The notes under the pieces were generated by a model, which saw only the letters and a program-made list of their open reading frames with translations, was not told the origin of the DNA and ran no database searches. The position numbers were made by a program, and so were the translations under genes. Shown here piece by piece: positions 31,749 to 41,324 of a stretch of 64,000 bases of DNA. The stretch comes from Collimonas arenae (GTDB lineage Bacteria > Pseudomonadota > Gammaproteobacteria > Burkholderiales > Burkholderiaceae_D). Every line of letters starts with the position of its first letter. The first letter of the stretch is position 1. The stretch is from positions 1,302,001 through 1,366,000 of the forward strand of contig NZ_CP013233.1 of NCBI RefSeq assembly GCF_001584165.1, given 5' to 3'.

Positions 31749-32600
31749 TGCGTATGGTCTTCCCAGGAAAGCGTAGTGTGCTGGCCGCTGGCGTCATCGC
31801 GGCGCTGATTGCATCCATGCCGGCGGCATTGGCGGAGCAGGCCGCGACGGCATCGTCCAAGGCTTGCACCGGCACGATCTACCTGACTTTCGATACCGGC
31901 AGCCAGTCGCAGGCCGAGTACATCGCCCAAACCCTGCGCCGTCACCACATCAAGGCGACGTTTTTCATGGCCAATGAAAAACCATCAACGGCGATTACAC
32001 GCTCGATCCGAGCTGGGCGCCTTTCTGGAAATCGCTGGTGGCCGACGGCCATGCTTTTGGTAGCCACACATTCGATCATGTCTACGCCAAGCGCGATCTG
32101 CCTGACGGCAAAATTGAAGTGAAGCCGCAGTTCGGCGCCAACGGCGGCAAGCTGCAGGCCTGGACGCCGCAGCAGTATTGCGACGAGCTGAACCGTGTCG
32201 ATCAACGCTTCCAGAGCCTGACCGGAATCCATATCGACCACTTCTGGCGTACGCCTGGTGGTCATCTGACGCCGCGCACGCTGGCGGCGGGCGAAGCCTG
32301 CGGCTACAAGCACGTGGCATGGGCCGAGGCGGGATTTTCCGGCGACGAGCTGCAGAGCGATAAATGGCCGAACCAGATGTTGCTTGAGCGTAGCTTGAAA
32401 AACCTGAAGGATGGCGATATCGTGATGGCCCATCTGGGCATCTGGTCGCGCAAGGATCCTTGGGCGCCGGCAGTGCTTGAACCGTTGATCAGCGGCTTGG
32501 AAAAAAGGGTTTCTGTTTTGCTACGCTGCGCGACCATCCGGCCTACAAGGGCAACCTGAAAGGGCCGGTCGCAGCGCCTAAAGTAGGGAAGGGCGCATAG
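31748..32600 (+). CDS. Secreted polysaccharide deacetylase, CE4 type (two frame breaks)
   Basis: About 284 residues when two losses are restored (one A in 31977-31981, one G in 32507-32509). A signal peptide comes first. Motif 1 is IYLTFDTGSQS: the catalytic-base Asp is kept, but the second Asp, a metal ligand in TFDDG enzymes, is Thr. Motif 2 is GSHTFDH, with both His ligands. FWRTPGGHLTP and DIVMAHLG supply later motifs. Family members remove N- or O-acetyl groups from chitin, peptidoglycan or other glycans. The start overlaps the propeller stop; a GTG three bases earlier is also possible. Confidence 0.85.
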
Positions 32601-32606
32601 GGCATC

Positions 32607-33593
32607 ATGATCGATACCTTGGTAAATTGGTTCGCGGGCACCCAGGCATGGCTATTCCAGTCGGTGGTGCAACCGCTCATGTTCCATGCCGGTTTCAGCG
32701 AATACCTGGAAGATGCGTTTGACGGTACCGAGTGGTTCTTGATCGGCGTCTGCGAGCTGGTCCTGTTGTTCCTCGTTCTGCGGCCGCTGGAGAGCATGAT
32801 TCCGGTGCACGCGATCACCGATCGTCGCGCGCGCTGGATCGATTTCATCTATACCGTGCTGTATCGGCTTGGCGCATTCTCGTTGTTGGTGTTTTTCCTG
32901 ATCGATCCGCTGGTGGCAAAAGTCACCGAGTTGTTACATCTGGAGGGAATCAATCCATTCAACCTGGAAAACCTGCTGCCGGGTCTTACCGACAAGCCGC
33001 TGGTGACTTTCCTGTTGTACCTGCTGGTGCTGGATTTCTGCGAGTACTGGTACCACCGCGCGCAGCATGGCTTCGGCTGGTTGTGGGGTTTGCATAGCTT
33101 GCACCATAGCCAGCAGAACATGAATTTGTGGAGCGATGATCGCAACCACTTGCTGGACGGCGTGATCCACGATGTCACGATGGCGCTGGTGGCGCTGGCA
33201 ATCGGCGTTGAGCCGGCGCAATATGTGCTGCTGGTGTCGATCACGCGCATGTTGCAAAGTCTGCAGCATGCTAATGTACGGATACATTTCGGCCGGCTGG
33301 GCGACGCCATCGTGGTGTCGCCGCGGTTTCATCGCTGGCACCATGCGATCGGCATCGGCCATGAGAGCAAAGGAAAGGGCACCTTGGGCGGACATAATTT
33401 CGGCGTGTTGTTTTCATTCTGGGACAGTTTGTTCCGCACAGCCCATTTCGCCAAGACCTTCGAGCGTACCGGCGTGCGCGACCAGGTTGCTACGGCCGGC
33501 AAGCCCGCCCGCGATTACGGCCGGGGCTTTTGGTCGCAGCAGTGGCTGGGGCTGAAGCGCATGGTCGAATTTTCCAGAAAGTCGGCCCGCTGA
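32607..33593 (+). CDS. Sterol desaturase / fatty acid hydroxylase family membrane protein
   Basis: 328 residues with four or more membrane segments. The di-iron histidine clusters are visible: DFCEYWYHRAQHGFGWLWGLHSLHHSQQNMN and a later FHRWHHAIGIGHESKGKG. Such enzymes hydroxylate or desaturate lipids using O2. The substrate is not known; bacterial homologues act on fatty acids, sterol-like lipids or carotenoids. It begins six bases after the deacetylase stop and overlaps the next gene as TGATG. Confidence 0.88.
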   Translation: MIDTLVNWFAGTQAWLFQSVVQPLMFHAGFSEYLEDAFDGTEWFLIGVCELVLLFLVLRPLESMIPVHAITDRRARWIDFIYTVLYRLGAFSLLVFFLIDPLVAKVTELLHLEGINPFNLENLLPGLTDKPLVTFLLYLLVLDFCEYWYHRAQHGFGWLWGLHSLHHSQQNMNLWSDDRNHLLDGVIHDVTMALVALAIGVEPAQYVLLVSITRMLQSLQHANVRIHFGRLGDAIVVSPRFHRWHHAIGIGHESKGKGTLGGHNFGVLFSFWDSLFRTAHFAKTFERTGVRDQVATAGKPARDYGRGFWSQQWLGLKRMVEFSRKSAR

Positions 33594-34468
33594 TGCGCCC
33601 CGTACTGGTTGCCTTCGGCAGGGCTTTATTGTCGCAGTTGCATTACCGCATGCTGATGCTGACTTTCCTGCCATTTTTCCTGTCAGTCCTGATTTGGGGG
33701 CTGGCGCTGTGGTGGGGTTTGCAACCGTTGATCGACTGGCTGCAAAAAAATTACTTTGCCGGCAATGATGGCATGGGCTTTTCCAATTACATTCCGGCCT
33801 GGCTCGGCCTGGGTGCGCTCAAGACCGTCATCGTGCCTTGGCTGGCATTGTGGGCCTTGTTGCCGTTGATGATCCTCACTGCGCTGCTGTTCGTCGGCGC
33901 GTTTGCCTTGCCGGCAACGGCGCGCCATATTGGCCGTCGCCATTTTGCCGAGCTTGAGTTGCGCAAGGGTGGCTCGCTGCTGGGGAGCATCTGGACGTCG
34001 TTTTCCGCTTTCCTCTTGTTTTGCGTGCTATGGCTGGTGACGTTGCCGTTGTGGTTGATTCCACCGTTTGCCTTCCTGATTCCTCTGGTGTTATGGGGTT
34101 GGCTGACTTACCGGGTGTTTGCCTACGAAGCGTTGGCGGCCCATGCCGACAAGGAAGAACTGCGGGCGATCCTGCGGATTCACCGTTGGCCGCTGCTGGT
34201 GATCGGCGTCATTACCGGCGCCATGGGCGCGGCGCCGACTGTCTTGTGGCTGGGCGGGGCGTTGTGGCTGGTGGTTTTCCCGTTGCTGGCTGCCGGTTCA
34301 ATCTGGTTATATGTGCTGGTGTTTGTGTTTACCGGTTTGTGGTTTGAATATTATTGCCTGGAAGCGTTGGCCAAGTATCGTGCGGCTGGCCAGGCCGCTG
34401 TCATCATGGCCGAAAGCAAGGACAAGCAGGTAATTCATCAACTGTCGGATACTTCGATTCCAGAATAG
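33593..34468 (+). CDS. EI24-domain (CysZ-like) membrane protein
   Basis: 291 residues starting at the ATG that overlaps the upstream stop. Long hydrophobic segments follow FGRALLSQLHYRMLMLTFLPFFLS and end with DTSIPE. The pattern of NYIPAWLGLGALKTVIVPWLALW and GWLTYRVFAYEALAAHADKEE is that of the EI24/CysZ family. CysZ takes up sulfate in E. coli, but this branch is more often annotated only as EI24 domain protein. No cys genes are adjacent. Confidence 0.85.
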   Translation: MRPVLVAFGRALLSQLHYRMLMLTFLPFFLSVLIWGLALWWGLQPLIDWLQKNYFAGNDGMGFSNYIPAWLGLGALKTVIVPWLALWALLPLMILTALLFVGAFALPATARHIGRRHFAELELRKGGSLLGSIWTSFSAFLLFCVLWLVTLPLWLIPPFAFLIPLVLWGWLTYRVFAYEALAAHADKEELRAILRIHRWPLLVIGVITGAMGAAPTVLWLGGALWLVVFPLLAAGSIWLYVLVFVFTGLWFEYYCLEALAKYRAAGQAAVIMAESKDKQVIHQLSDTSIPE

Positions 34469-34562
34469 AATCGGCTTTCATGCCGCCGTCAATATTCGGG
34501 GGTAAGATGGTCGACGAATGCTGTAGGGTTTGACAACGGAGCTATTTCTACTTCCGCCTTTC

Positions 34563-34618
34563 ATCTTCAGCTAATCATCTTGAACTAAGTATCCTGAACT
34601 AAGCATCTTCAACTAAGC
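34563..34618 (+). repeat. Four 14-base imperfect tandem repeats
   Basis: Units ATCTTCAGCTAATC, ATCTTGAACTAAGT, ATCCTGAACTAAGC and ATCTTCAACTAAGC lie end to end, 10 bases before the CinA-type gene. They occupy the position where its promoter or leader should be. Confidence 0.8.
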
Positions 34619-34628
34619 GGCGATCTTC

Positions 34629-35432
34629 ATGGCAATCGGACTCATCATCATCGGCGACGAAATCCTGTCAGGCAGGAGAATCGACAAACACTTCCCCAAA
34701 ATCCTGGAAATGCTTTCGGCACGCGGCTTGAGCCTCGACTGGGCGGAATATGTCGGCGACGATCCGGCACGCATCACGGCAACGCTGAAGCGGACGTTTG
34801 ATAGCGGCGATATCGTGTTTTGCACCGGTGGCATCGGCGCTACGCCGGACGACCATACCCGCCAGTGCGCGGCAGCCGCGCTTGGCGTGCCGCTGGTGCT
34901 GCATCCGCAGGCACGCGAGAAAATCCGTGAACGGATTGCCGATACTGCGCGCGATGCCGGGCTTGCTGTCGACTACGATACGCCGGACAACCTGCATCGG
35001 CTGAAGATGGGCGAGTTCCCGCGAGGCGCCGACATCATCCCGAATCCCTACAACAAGATCCCTGGCTTCTCGATTCGTCACCAACACGGAGGAGGAGCAC
35101 ATTATTTTGCGCCAGGCTTCCCGGTGATGGCCTGGCCCATGTTTGAGTGGGTGCTGGACACCTACTACGCCGACCGTTTCCATCAAAATCCGCAGCTGGA
35201 ACAATCGGTGTTGGTGTTCGAAGCGATGGAATCGTCGTTGACGCCGTTGATGGAGGCGATCGAAGCGGAATTCCCTTTGGTAAAGGTGTTCAGCCTGCCG
35301 CATGTGGGCGATGCGAATACCCGGCGTCATATCGATCTTGGCGTCAAGGGCGAGCCGGTGCAAAGTGCTGCGGCATTCAAGAAAATGTTGGCCGGGCTGG
35401 ATCAACTGAAGGCCGAGTACCGGCCCGCATAA
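34629..35432 (+). CDS. CinA N-terminal-type molybdopterin-binding-fold protein
   Basis: 267 residues. The N-terminus MAIGLIIIGDEILSGRRIDKHFPKILEML and the motif DIVFCTGGIGATPDDHTRQCAAAALGVPL mark the MoCF_biosynth fold shared by MoaB, MogA and CinA. The C-terminal CinA deamidase domain is absent. Members of this single-domain group are often annotated as molybdopterin-binding or competence/damage-inducible protein; the reaction is not settled. The ATG at 34629 has no strong ribosome site. Confidence 0.88.
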   Translation: MAIGLIIIGDEILSGRRIDKHFPKILEMLSARGLSLDWAEYVGDDPARITATLKRTFDSGDIVFCTGGIGATPDDHTRQCAAAALGVPLVLHPQAREKIRERIADTARDAGLAVDYDTPDNLHRLKMGEFPRGADIIPNPYNKIPGFSIRHQHGGGAHYFAPGFPVMAWPMFEWVLDTYYADRFHQNPQLEQSVLVFEAMESSLTPLMEAIEAEFPLVKVFSLPHVGDANTRRHIDLGVKGEPVQSAAAFKKMLAGLDQLKAEYRPA

Positions 35433-35530
35433 GCCCGGACAGCGATTCATTCCCAATCCACATTCATTTAACCAATTGCGCTTGCCGCCAGCGATGCCGA
35501 CGGCAATGCGCTCTATCTGATTGACATCAC

Positions 35531-38080
35531 ATGTTCGGATTCCTCTTCAAACGCGCAGATCGTGCTGCGCCTCAACCCGTCGCCGAGTTGCAAGCCGCAG
35601 TACGCGCCGAAACCCGGCAAGCGTCAGATCAGGCAAAACAGCAGGCACTGAGTCAAGCCGAAGCCTTGGGCGATGAAACTGCAGCGGTCGAGTTCATTCT
35701 GCAATCAGGTTTTGCGGACGCCCGTCTGCGTGCAGCGCAACTGGTGCAAAGCCGCGAGGCGATGGAAAAGGTGCTGCAAGTCTGCCGCAACACCGATCGA
35801 CGCGTCGCCAAATTGATGCAAGGCCGCCTCGACAGCGCGCGCCAACAGCAATTGCTCACCGACAAGGCGAGCGCCAGCGTGATGCAGGCACAGCGTTTGC
35901 TGCAGGAGCCGTTGCTGATGCCGAATCAGGTTGCCGAACTGGATCGCGGTTGGACCGCCAAGGACGCGCCGGCCGGATTGCTGCAGGAATTTGAACAAAT
36001 ACGGGGTGCGCTGGCCGGTCGCCTGGCCGCTCAGGCAGGTTTGCAACGCACGGCCATCGGCTTGCTGGCCAGCGTACGCGAGCTGCATCAGCAGACCCTG
36101 GTCGACGCACAGCACGAGTCGCAAACGGCAGCGCTGGATGCGTTGGAAGCGCAGATGTCAGCTTGTGCAAGCGATGCGGAAGCGGTGACATTGCCGCGCC
36201 ACCTGATCATCGATTTTGGGCAGGAAGCACAAGCACTGCGCAAATTGCTGGCCGATCTGCAGCAACATGAAGCTGCGTTGCAAGCGCGCCGTGATTTGCT
36301 GACGGCATGGGAGGGGCGATGGAAGCGTTGAGCCCCGAGACATTGAAACGCGCCTGGTCGGCTTTGCCGGGATTGCCTGCGGCTGTGCTGGGCGGCGAGC
36401 TGGAGCAGCGTTATCAGGCACTGCTGAAGCAGCATACTGTTGTGGTCAGCAAGCCGGAGAAAATCCAGGCCGCGCCAAAGGCTGAGCAAGCGCTAGCAGA
36501 CGATGGCGGGCGGCCAATATTGCAGAAGCCTTGGATGGCCTGGAGAAATCCCTGGAAGACGGCGCCTTGCAAGCCGCGACGGATTTCGACAAGACCTTGC
36601 GCGCCATTGATTTCAAGGCGCACAAACCAAGCGCGGCGCAATTAAGCCGTCTGACGCAGGCGCGAAGCGAATTGACCCGTTTGCAAGGCTGGGCACGCTG
36701 GGGCGGTAATGTCTCGCGTGAGGAATTGACCAAGGCGGCACAGGAGCTGCTCGGACAAGAACTGGCGCTGGCTGAGCTGGCCAAGAAAATCGGTAGCCTG
36801 CGAGCTCGCTGGAAGTCGCTAGACGGTAGTTCAGGATCGGCGCCGAAAGTGTTGTGGGAAAGTTTTGACGCCGCTTGCACGACTGCCTATGCGCCAGTCG
36901 CCGCGCATTTCCAGCAACAGGCCGAACAGCGCCAGGCGAATCTGGTCAATGCGCGTGCGTTGATCGACGACGTGCAGCAATACGCGCAAGCTGCTCTGCC
37001 GCTGGAGACGGTTGACGGAGTAGCACCTGACTGGAAAGCCATCGCGCAGTTTTGCCAGCAGAAACAGCAGGCCTGGAAGAGTCAAGGGCCAATCAATCGC
37101 AGCGAAAAGAAAGCACTCGATGGTGCGTTTGCCGCTGCGATGCAGGGCCTGTTGACACCGCTGGCGGCGCAGCAGCGAAGCGAAATTGCCCGGCGCGAAA
37201 GATTGATTGACGAAGCGGCGCAACTGCCGGCCAACCAGCGCGATACGGCGGATCGCGTGCGTGAGTTGCAGCAGCGTTGGCAGGAACAGGCCAAAGCCTT
37301 GCCGCTGCCGCGCCAGGATGAGCAGGAATTGTGGCTGCGTTTTCGTGCCGCCTGCGATGCCATTTTTGCACAGCGCAAGGAATCGGCCTCCAGCGCCGAT
37401 GCGGAGCGGCGCGACAATCTGCGGCTGCGCGAAGAGCAATGCGCCTTGTTGGAAGCCGCGTCCGCCGAACCGGAAGCGGTGCTGCCCAAACTTCTGCAGC
37501 AGGCCCAGCAGGAATGGGCGCGCGCTGGCCAAGTGCCGCGTGCCGAACAGGCACAGATCGAGGCGCGTTTTCAGGAGGCGATCACTGCAATCCGGCGCGC
37601 CTGGAGCAAAGCCGCCATAAGGCCGCATTGGCGCAAGCCGACGCCTTGCGCGACAAGCTGATCCTGTGTCAAAAAGCCGAAGCCAATTTAGGCACTGCCG
37701 CGGATGAGGATGAATCCGACCGGCGGCAAAGCTGGGCGGCATTGCCGCCACTAGCGCCAAGCTTCGAGAAAATCATCGCTGCCCGCTTTGAACGTGCGTT
37801 GCAAAATAGCGACGGATACGCCGCGACATTGGAAGCCAATCGTCCATTGTTGCAACAGGAGTTGTTACGCGCCGAAATCCTCGCCAGCGCCGAAAGCCCG
37901 CCAGAGCTATCGCGCGAACGCTTGCAATTGCAGGTTGAAGTGCTCCAGGCATCATTGAAAGCCGGCGCCACTGCGAGAAATATCGAGCAACAACTGTTGC
38001 ATATCTGCGACTTGCCGGCAGCGATGGACGAGCAGGCACTGGGGCGGTTATTGAAATTGGTGGCGTTGGCGAAGTTTTGA
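35531..38080 (+). CDS. Large DUF349 coiled-coil protein (three frame breaks)
   Basis: About 850 residues once three bases are restored: G at 36313-36316, G at 36508-36510 and C at 37600-37601. The start is MFGFLFKRADRAAPQ. The rest is highly alpha-helical and rich in Ala, Gln, Glu and Arg, with repeated DUF349-like units of the form LQQRWQEQAKALPLPRQDEQELWLRFRAACDAIFAQRKE. The role of DUF349 proteins is unknown; the length and organisation fit betaproteobacterial members. A previous gene ends about 100 bases upstream. As written, it is four separate frames. Confidence 0.85.
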
Positions 38081-38142
38081 GATTAGGCAAACACGGATAG
38101 CGAAAGTATGTGCTCCGTGGTTCGTTAAGTGGAGGGGCCGCA

Positions 38143-38201
38143 TTAAATGGGGGCAGAGTCGAATTTTTGAAAAGCAAAAATTCGACTCTGACCCCATTTA
38201 A
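38143..38201. repeat. Long near-perfect inverted repeat, REP/RAYT-like element
   Basis: Two 27-base arms (38143-38169 and 38175-38201) pair at 26 of 27 positions around the loop AAAAG. Each arm carries GGGGxCAGAGTCGAATTTTTG in one orientation. Short CATTTAACT repeats follow. Similar CAGAGTCGAAT palindromes are known near REP-associated transposase genes in betaproteobacteria; no transposase is present here. The whole 38081-38382 interval otherwise has no gene. Confidence 0.85.
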
Positions 38202-38285
38202 CTCCCATTTAACTATTTTCGGCGATAAAGTTGCCGAAAAAACTCCAACTCCATTTAACTCACTGCTTGGTGGATTATGGCCAGG

Positions 38286-38313
38286 CAAAAAAATACCCCG
38301 GATATCCGGGGTA
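38286..38313 (-). terminator. Terminator of the phasin gene
   Basis: A perfect palindrome with 10-base arms TACCCCGGAT / ATCCGGGGTA (38294-38313) is followed on the minus strand by a run of seven T. Confidence 0.9.
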
Positions 38314-38382
38314 AGTCGATACCGTGTTGCCGGATACCGAGGAGATTTCGTGCGGCGGGCATGCGCGCCCGCCAGCAAATGA

Positions 38383-38952
38383 TTACTTCTTGGTGCGGGC
38401 TGCAGTAGCAGTCTTGGTAGCAGCTTGCGACAATTGATCGACAGCGCTATTGACATTGCTTTCGATGGTTTCAACGGCTTGCTTGGTGCTCTTGGCGAAC
38501 TGCTCGTAACCGGCGTTGGCGCTGCCGATTGCCGATTTCACGAAAGCTACTGCGCCTTCTGCGCCCGGAGGTACGTTCTTCGAAGCCTGGTCGACGAACT
38601 CGATGACCTTGCGCTTGGTTTCAGCAACTTGTGCTTCAGCAGCCTTGGTCAGTTCAGCTTGGGTGCTGGACGCGATACTGGCGAAATGACGGCCATAAGC
38701 GATGGCTTTTTCAGTGTTCGGCTGGGCCAGCGACGCGCTCAGCGAAAAGAATTCTTGTGGATCCTTGGCGGCAAACAGCTTCTGGGTGGCAGCGTTCGAC
38801 TCTTCCAGCGAAGCCTTGGCAGCGCTCAGGTTGAGGTCGATCAGTTTTTCCACACCGGAAAACGCTTTGGTAGTGAAATCGGTAAACAGCGCCAGGTTTG
38901 ATTCGAAATTTGCTTTGGCGGCGGCCGAGAATTGTTCTGCAACGGTAGACAT
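38383..38952 (-). CDS. phaP: Phasin, PHB granule-associated protein
   Basis: 189 residues; coats polyhydroxybutyrate granules. The start at 38952 (MSTVAEQFSAAAKANFESNLALF) has GGAGA upstream. It is all alpha-helical and amphipathic, with ATQKLFAAKDPQEFFSLSASLAQP, the phasin-2 signature, and an Ala/Lys/Thr-rich tail. This implies that the organism stores PHB. The gene has its own promoter and terminator. Confidence 0.93.
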   Translation of the reverse strand: MSTVAEQFSAAAKANFESNLALFTDFTTKAFSGVEKLIDLNLSAAKASLEESNAATQKLFAAKDPQEFFSLSASLAQPNTEKAIAYGRHFASIASSTQAELTKAAEAQVAETKRKVIEFVDQASKNVPPGAEGAVAFVKSAIGSANAGYEQFAKSTKQAVETIESNVNSAVDQLSQAATKTATAARTKK

Positions 38953-39058
38953 GGCTTCTCCTAGGGTTTGATGCTGTAAAAAATACGACATAAGTAAGGC
39001 GGCTAAGGTGGCTAAGAACTAGCCGTTGATTGCGACTGCCAGTGACTTCAAACGTGCA

Positions 39059-39074
39059 TTGTGCGACGCAACAA
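39059..39074. promoter_or_regulatory. Imperfect palindrome at the phasin transcription start
   Basis: TTGTGCGACGCAACAA lies just downstream of the -10 box. It is a plausible operator, for example for the PHB-responsive repressor PhaR, but no consensus can be checked here. Confidence 0.3.
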
Positions 39075-39078
39075 TTTG

Positions 39079-39106
39079 ATTGTAAATTATTCTGAACCGC
39101 TGTCAA
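39079..39106 (-). promoter_or_regulatory. Sigma-70 promoter of the phasin gene
   Basis: Minus strand TTGACA (39101-39106), 16-base spacer and TACAAT (39079-39084), giving a leader of about 120 bases. Confidence 0.7.
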
Positions 39107-39460
39107 GAAGATTTTTGTGCGCCGCAATATAAATATGCAGAAATTTGCCTTAATTGCCAAATAAATATCTTTTTGTGCCAGGTGCAAGCCAAAAATCTAT
39201 TGGCAATTTAGCTTGAAAGCAGCTCTCAAATTATTTGTTAAGAGCTTCTCGCTTCTCGTCAGGCTTAAATAGTAAAGCGGAAAAAAAGGATTAACATCCT
39301 GCTAATTTTGGCAGTTGCATTATCGAATTAGGCTATGGTGAGCAAACCGGGCATCCTGATGCAGATGTCGGATTGCCGGAGCCGCGCCGTTCGCCATCTA
39401 CATCGGAAGGTGCTTGTCTCCGGTGTTAGACTGATATCTTTATCGATCCCGCCCAGTCTC

Positions 39461-40395
39461 TTGAAAGCCTTCTACAGCGACCATTTCGTGCTGCCTCTGC
39501 CGGCCGGTCATCGCTTTCCGATGCAAAATATCGCCTCATCCACGAGGGTGCGCAGGCGACCGTCGCCGGCATCGAATTCCAGGAGGCACCGACCACCAGC
39601 GATGGCGTTCTGGCATTGGCGCATCACCCGCGTTATATCGCCGATGTCAGCAACGGCACGCTGAGCGACAGCGTGCAGAAAGCGATCGGTTTCCCGTGGA
39701 CACCCCAGATGGTTGAGCGCTCGCGGCGTTCTGCCGGCGCCACTATTGCTGCCTGTCGCGCTGCAATCACGACGCCGGACCGTATCGCCGTCAATCTCGC
39801 CGGTGGCACGCATCACGCATTTGCCGATCAGGGCGGCGGTTTTTGCGTATTCAATGATGCTGCGATCGCGGCGCGCCTGATGCAGGCCGAACGCCTTGTG
39901 CAGCGGGTGGCGATTGTCGATCTGGATGTCCACCAAGGCAACGGCACGGCATCGATCCTTGCCCATGACGATTCGGTATTCACTTTATCCTTGCACGGTG
40001 CGCACAATTATCCCTTCGATAAGGAACGCAGCGATCTCGATGTGGCGCTGCCAGATGGCACCGGCGACGACGCCTATCTGGATGCGCTGCAACAGGCGCT
40101 GCAGCAGATGATGCAGCTATTCTCGCCGCAACTGATCATTTTCCTGGCTGGCGCAGATCCGCACGAAGGCGACCGGCTGGGACGCTTGAAGCTGAGTTTC
40201 GACGGACTTGCGCGGCGAGACGCAATGGTGCTGGCCATCGCCAGCCGGCACGCGATACCGGTTGCTGTGGCGATGGCAGGCGGATATGGCAAGAACATAC
40301 AAGACACGGTGGCGATTCATCTGCAAACTATCTCGCTTGCGGCGCATCACGCGCGCCTGCAGCGTGCGGCCCAGCCGCTTACCCAACCCGGATAA
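39461..40395 (+). CDS. Histone deacetylase-fold hydrolase (frameshifted)
   Basis: About 311 residues after restoring one A in 39525-39528 (PMQKYRLIHEGAQ is expected). Start probably TTG 39461 (KAFYSDHFVLPLPAGHRFPM), a typical N-terminus. Active-site motifs are AGGTHHAFADQGGGFCVFND, VDLDVHQGNGT (zinc ligands Asp, His) and FLAGADPHEGD (Asp). Bacterial members deacetylate polyamines, acetoin-related or unknown substrates. It is followed three bases later by a transporter gene. The ribosome site is poor. Confidence 0.85.
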
Positions 40396-40398
40396 ATC

Positions 40399-41319
40399 AT
40401 GCGTCCAGCAGTTCCTGTTCCTCCTTCCGCGCTGGCCGCTCCTGCGCGGCCAGGCAATCGCCTGCTGGCTGCGATGCCGCTGGTGTTCGTGCTGATCTGG
40501 AGCACCGGGTTCGTGGTTGCCAAATTCGGCCTGCCGTACGCGCCGCCATTAACTTTCCTGTTGCTGCGATTCGTCGGCGTGTTGTTGGTGTTGTTGCCTT
40601 TGGTGTTGCTGATGCGCGCACCATGGCCGGTCGGGCAGATGCGTCACATAGCGTTTGCCGGGGTGTTGCTGCAGGCTGGCTATCTGGCGGGGGTGTGGTG
40701 TGCGATCAAGCTGGGCATGCCAGCCGGATTGTCGGCGCTGATCGTTGGCATGCAGCCGATTCTGACCGCGTTTGCGGCACCCCTGATCGGCGAATCGGTG
40801 CGGCCGCGTCAGTGGCTTGGATTGGTGCTTGGCCTTTGCGGTGTCGGCCTGGTGGTGGCAGCCAAGATTACGCTGGTCGGCTTGTCATGGCAAAGCATTG
40901 CGCTGTGCCTGATGGCGCTGTTGTCGATCACGCTTGGCACGCTGTACCAGAAACATAAATGCTCGCATTTCGATTTGCGCACTGGCACGCTGATCCAGTT
41001 TGCCGCCTCGATCGTGGTGCTGCTGCCGTTGGCGATTTTTTATGAACACCTGGGTCCGACGCTGGACACCGTGCAATGGACGCCGCGTTTCGTCGGTGCC
41101 TTGCTGTGGTCGATACTGGCGTTGTCGATTGGCGCGATCTTCCTGCTGTTTGCGCTGATACGCAAGAGCGCAGCGACACAGGTGACTAGCTTGCTCTATC
41201 TGACGCCGCCAACCACTGCGGTGATGGCTTGGCTGATGTTCGGCGAAGTGTTCAACCTGATGGGCATACTCGGCATGCTGGTCGCCGTATGTGGCGTAGC
41301 GTTCGTTGTCAGGAAATAG
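40399..41319 (+). CDS. EamA/DMT-family transporter
   Basis: 306 residues, ten predicted membrane helices in two EamA halves. Signature motifs LIWSTGFVVAKFGLPYAPPLTFLLLRF near the N-terminus, MPAGLSALIVGMQPILTAF, and in the second half ATQVTSLLYLTPPTTAVMAWLMFGE. Members export amino acids or metabolites. It starts three bases after the HDAC-fold gene, so the two probably share a transcript. Confidence 0.9.
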   Translation: MRPAVPVPPSALAAPARPGNRLLAAMPLVFVLIWSTGFVVAKFGLPYAPPLTFLLLRFVGVLLVLLPLVLLMRAPWPVGQMRHIAFAGVLLQAGYLAGVWCAIKLGMPAGLSALIVGMQPILTAFAAPLIGESVRPRQWLGLVLGLCGVGLVVAAKITLVGLSWQSIALCLMALLSITLGTLYQKHKCSHFDLRTGTLIQFAASIVVLLPLAIFYEHLGPTLDTVQWTPRFVGALLWSILALSIGAIFLLFALIRKSAATQVTSLLYLTPPTTAVMAWLMFGEVFNLMGILGMLVAVCGVAFVVRK

Positions 41320-41324
41320 GGGCG

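Larger units (their letters stand above)
38953..39460. other. AT-rich intergenic region upstream of phasin
   Basis: About 500 bases. The phasin side holds its promoter and palindrome. The right half (39110-39460) is AT-rich up to about 39330 and shows no convincing gene; the HDAC-fold gene begins at about 39461. Confidence 0.5.

Noticed and set aside
35531..38080. Programmed frameshifting in the DUF349 gene
   Set aside because: Three breaks, no slippery heptamer or pseudoknot, and the same pattern in many unrelated genes argue for sequence error.
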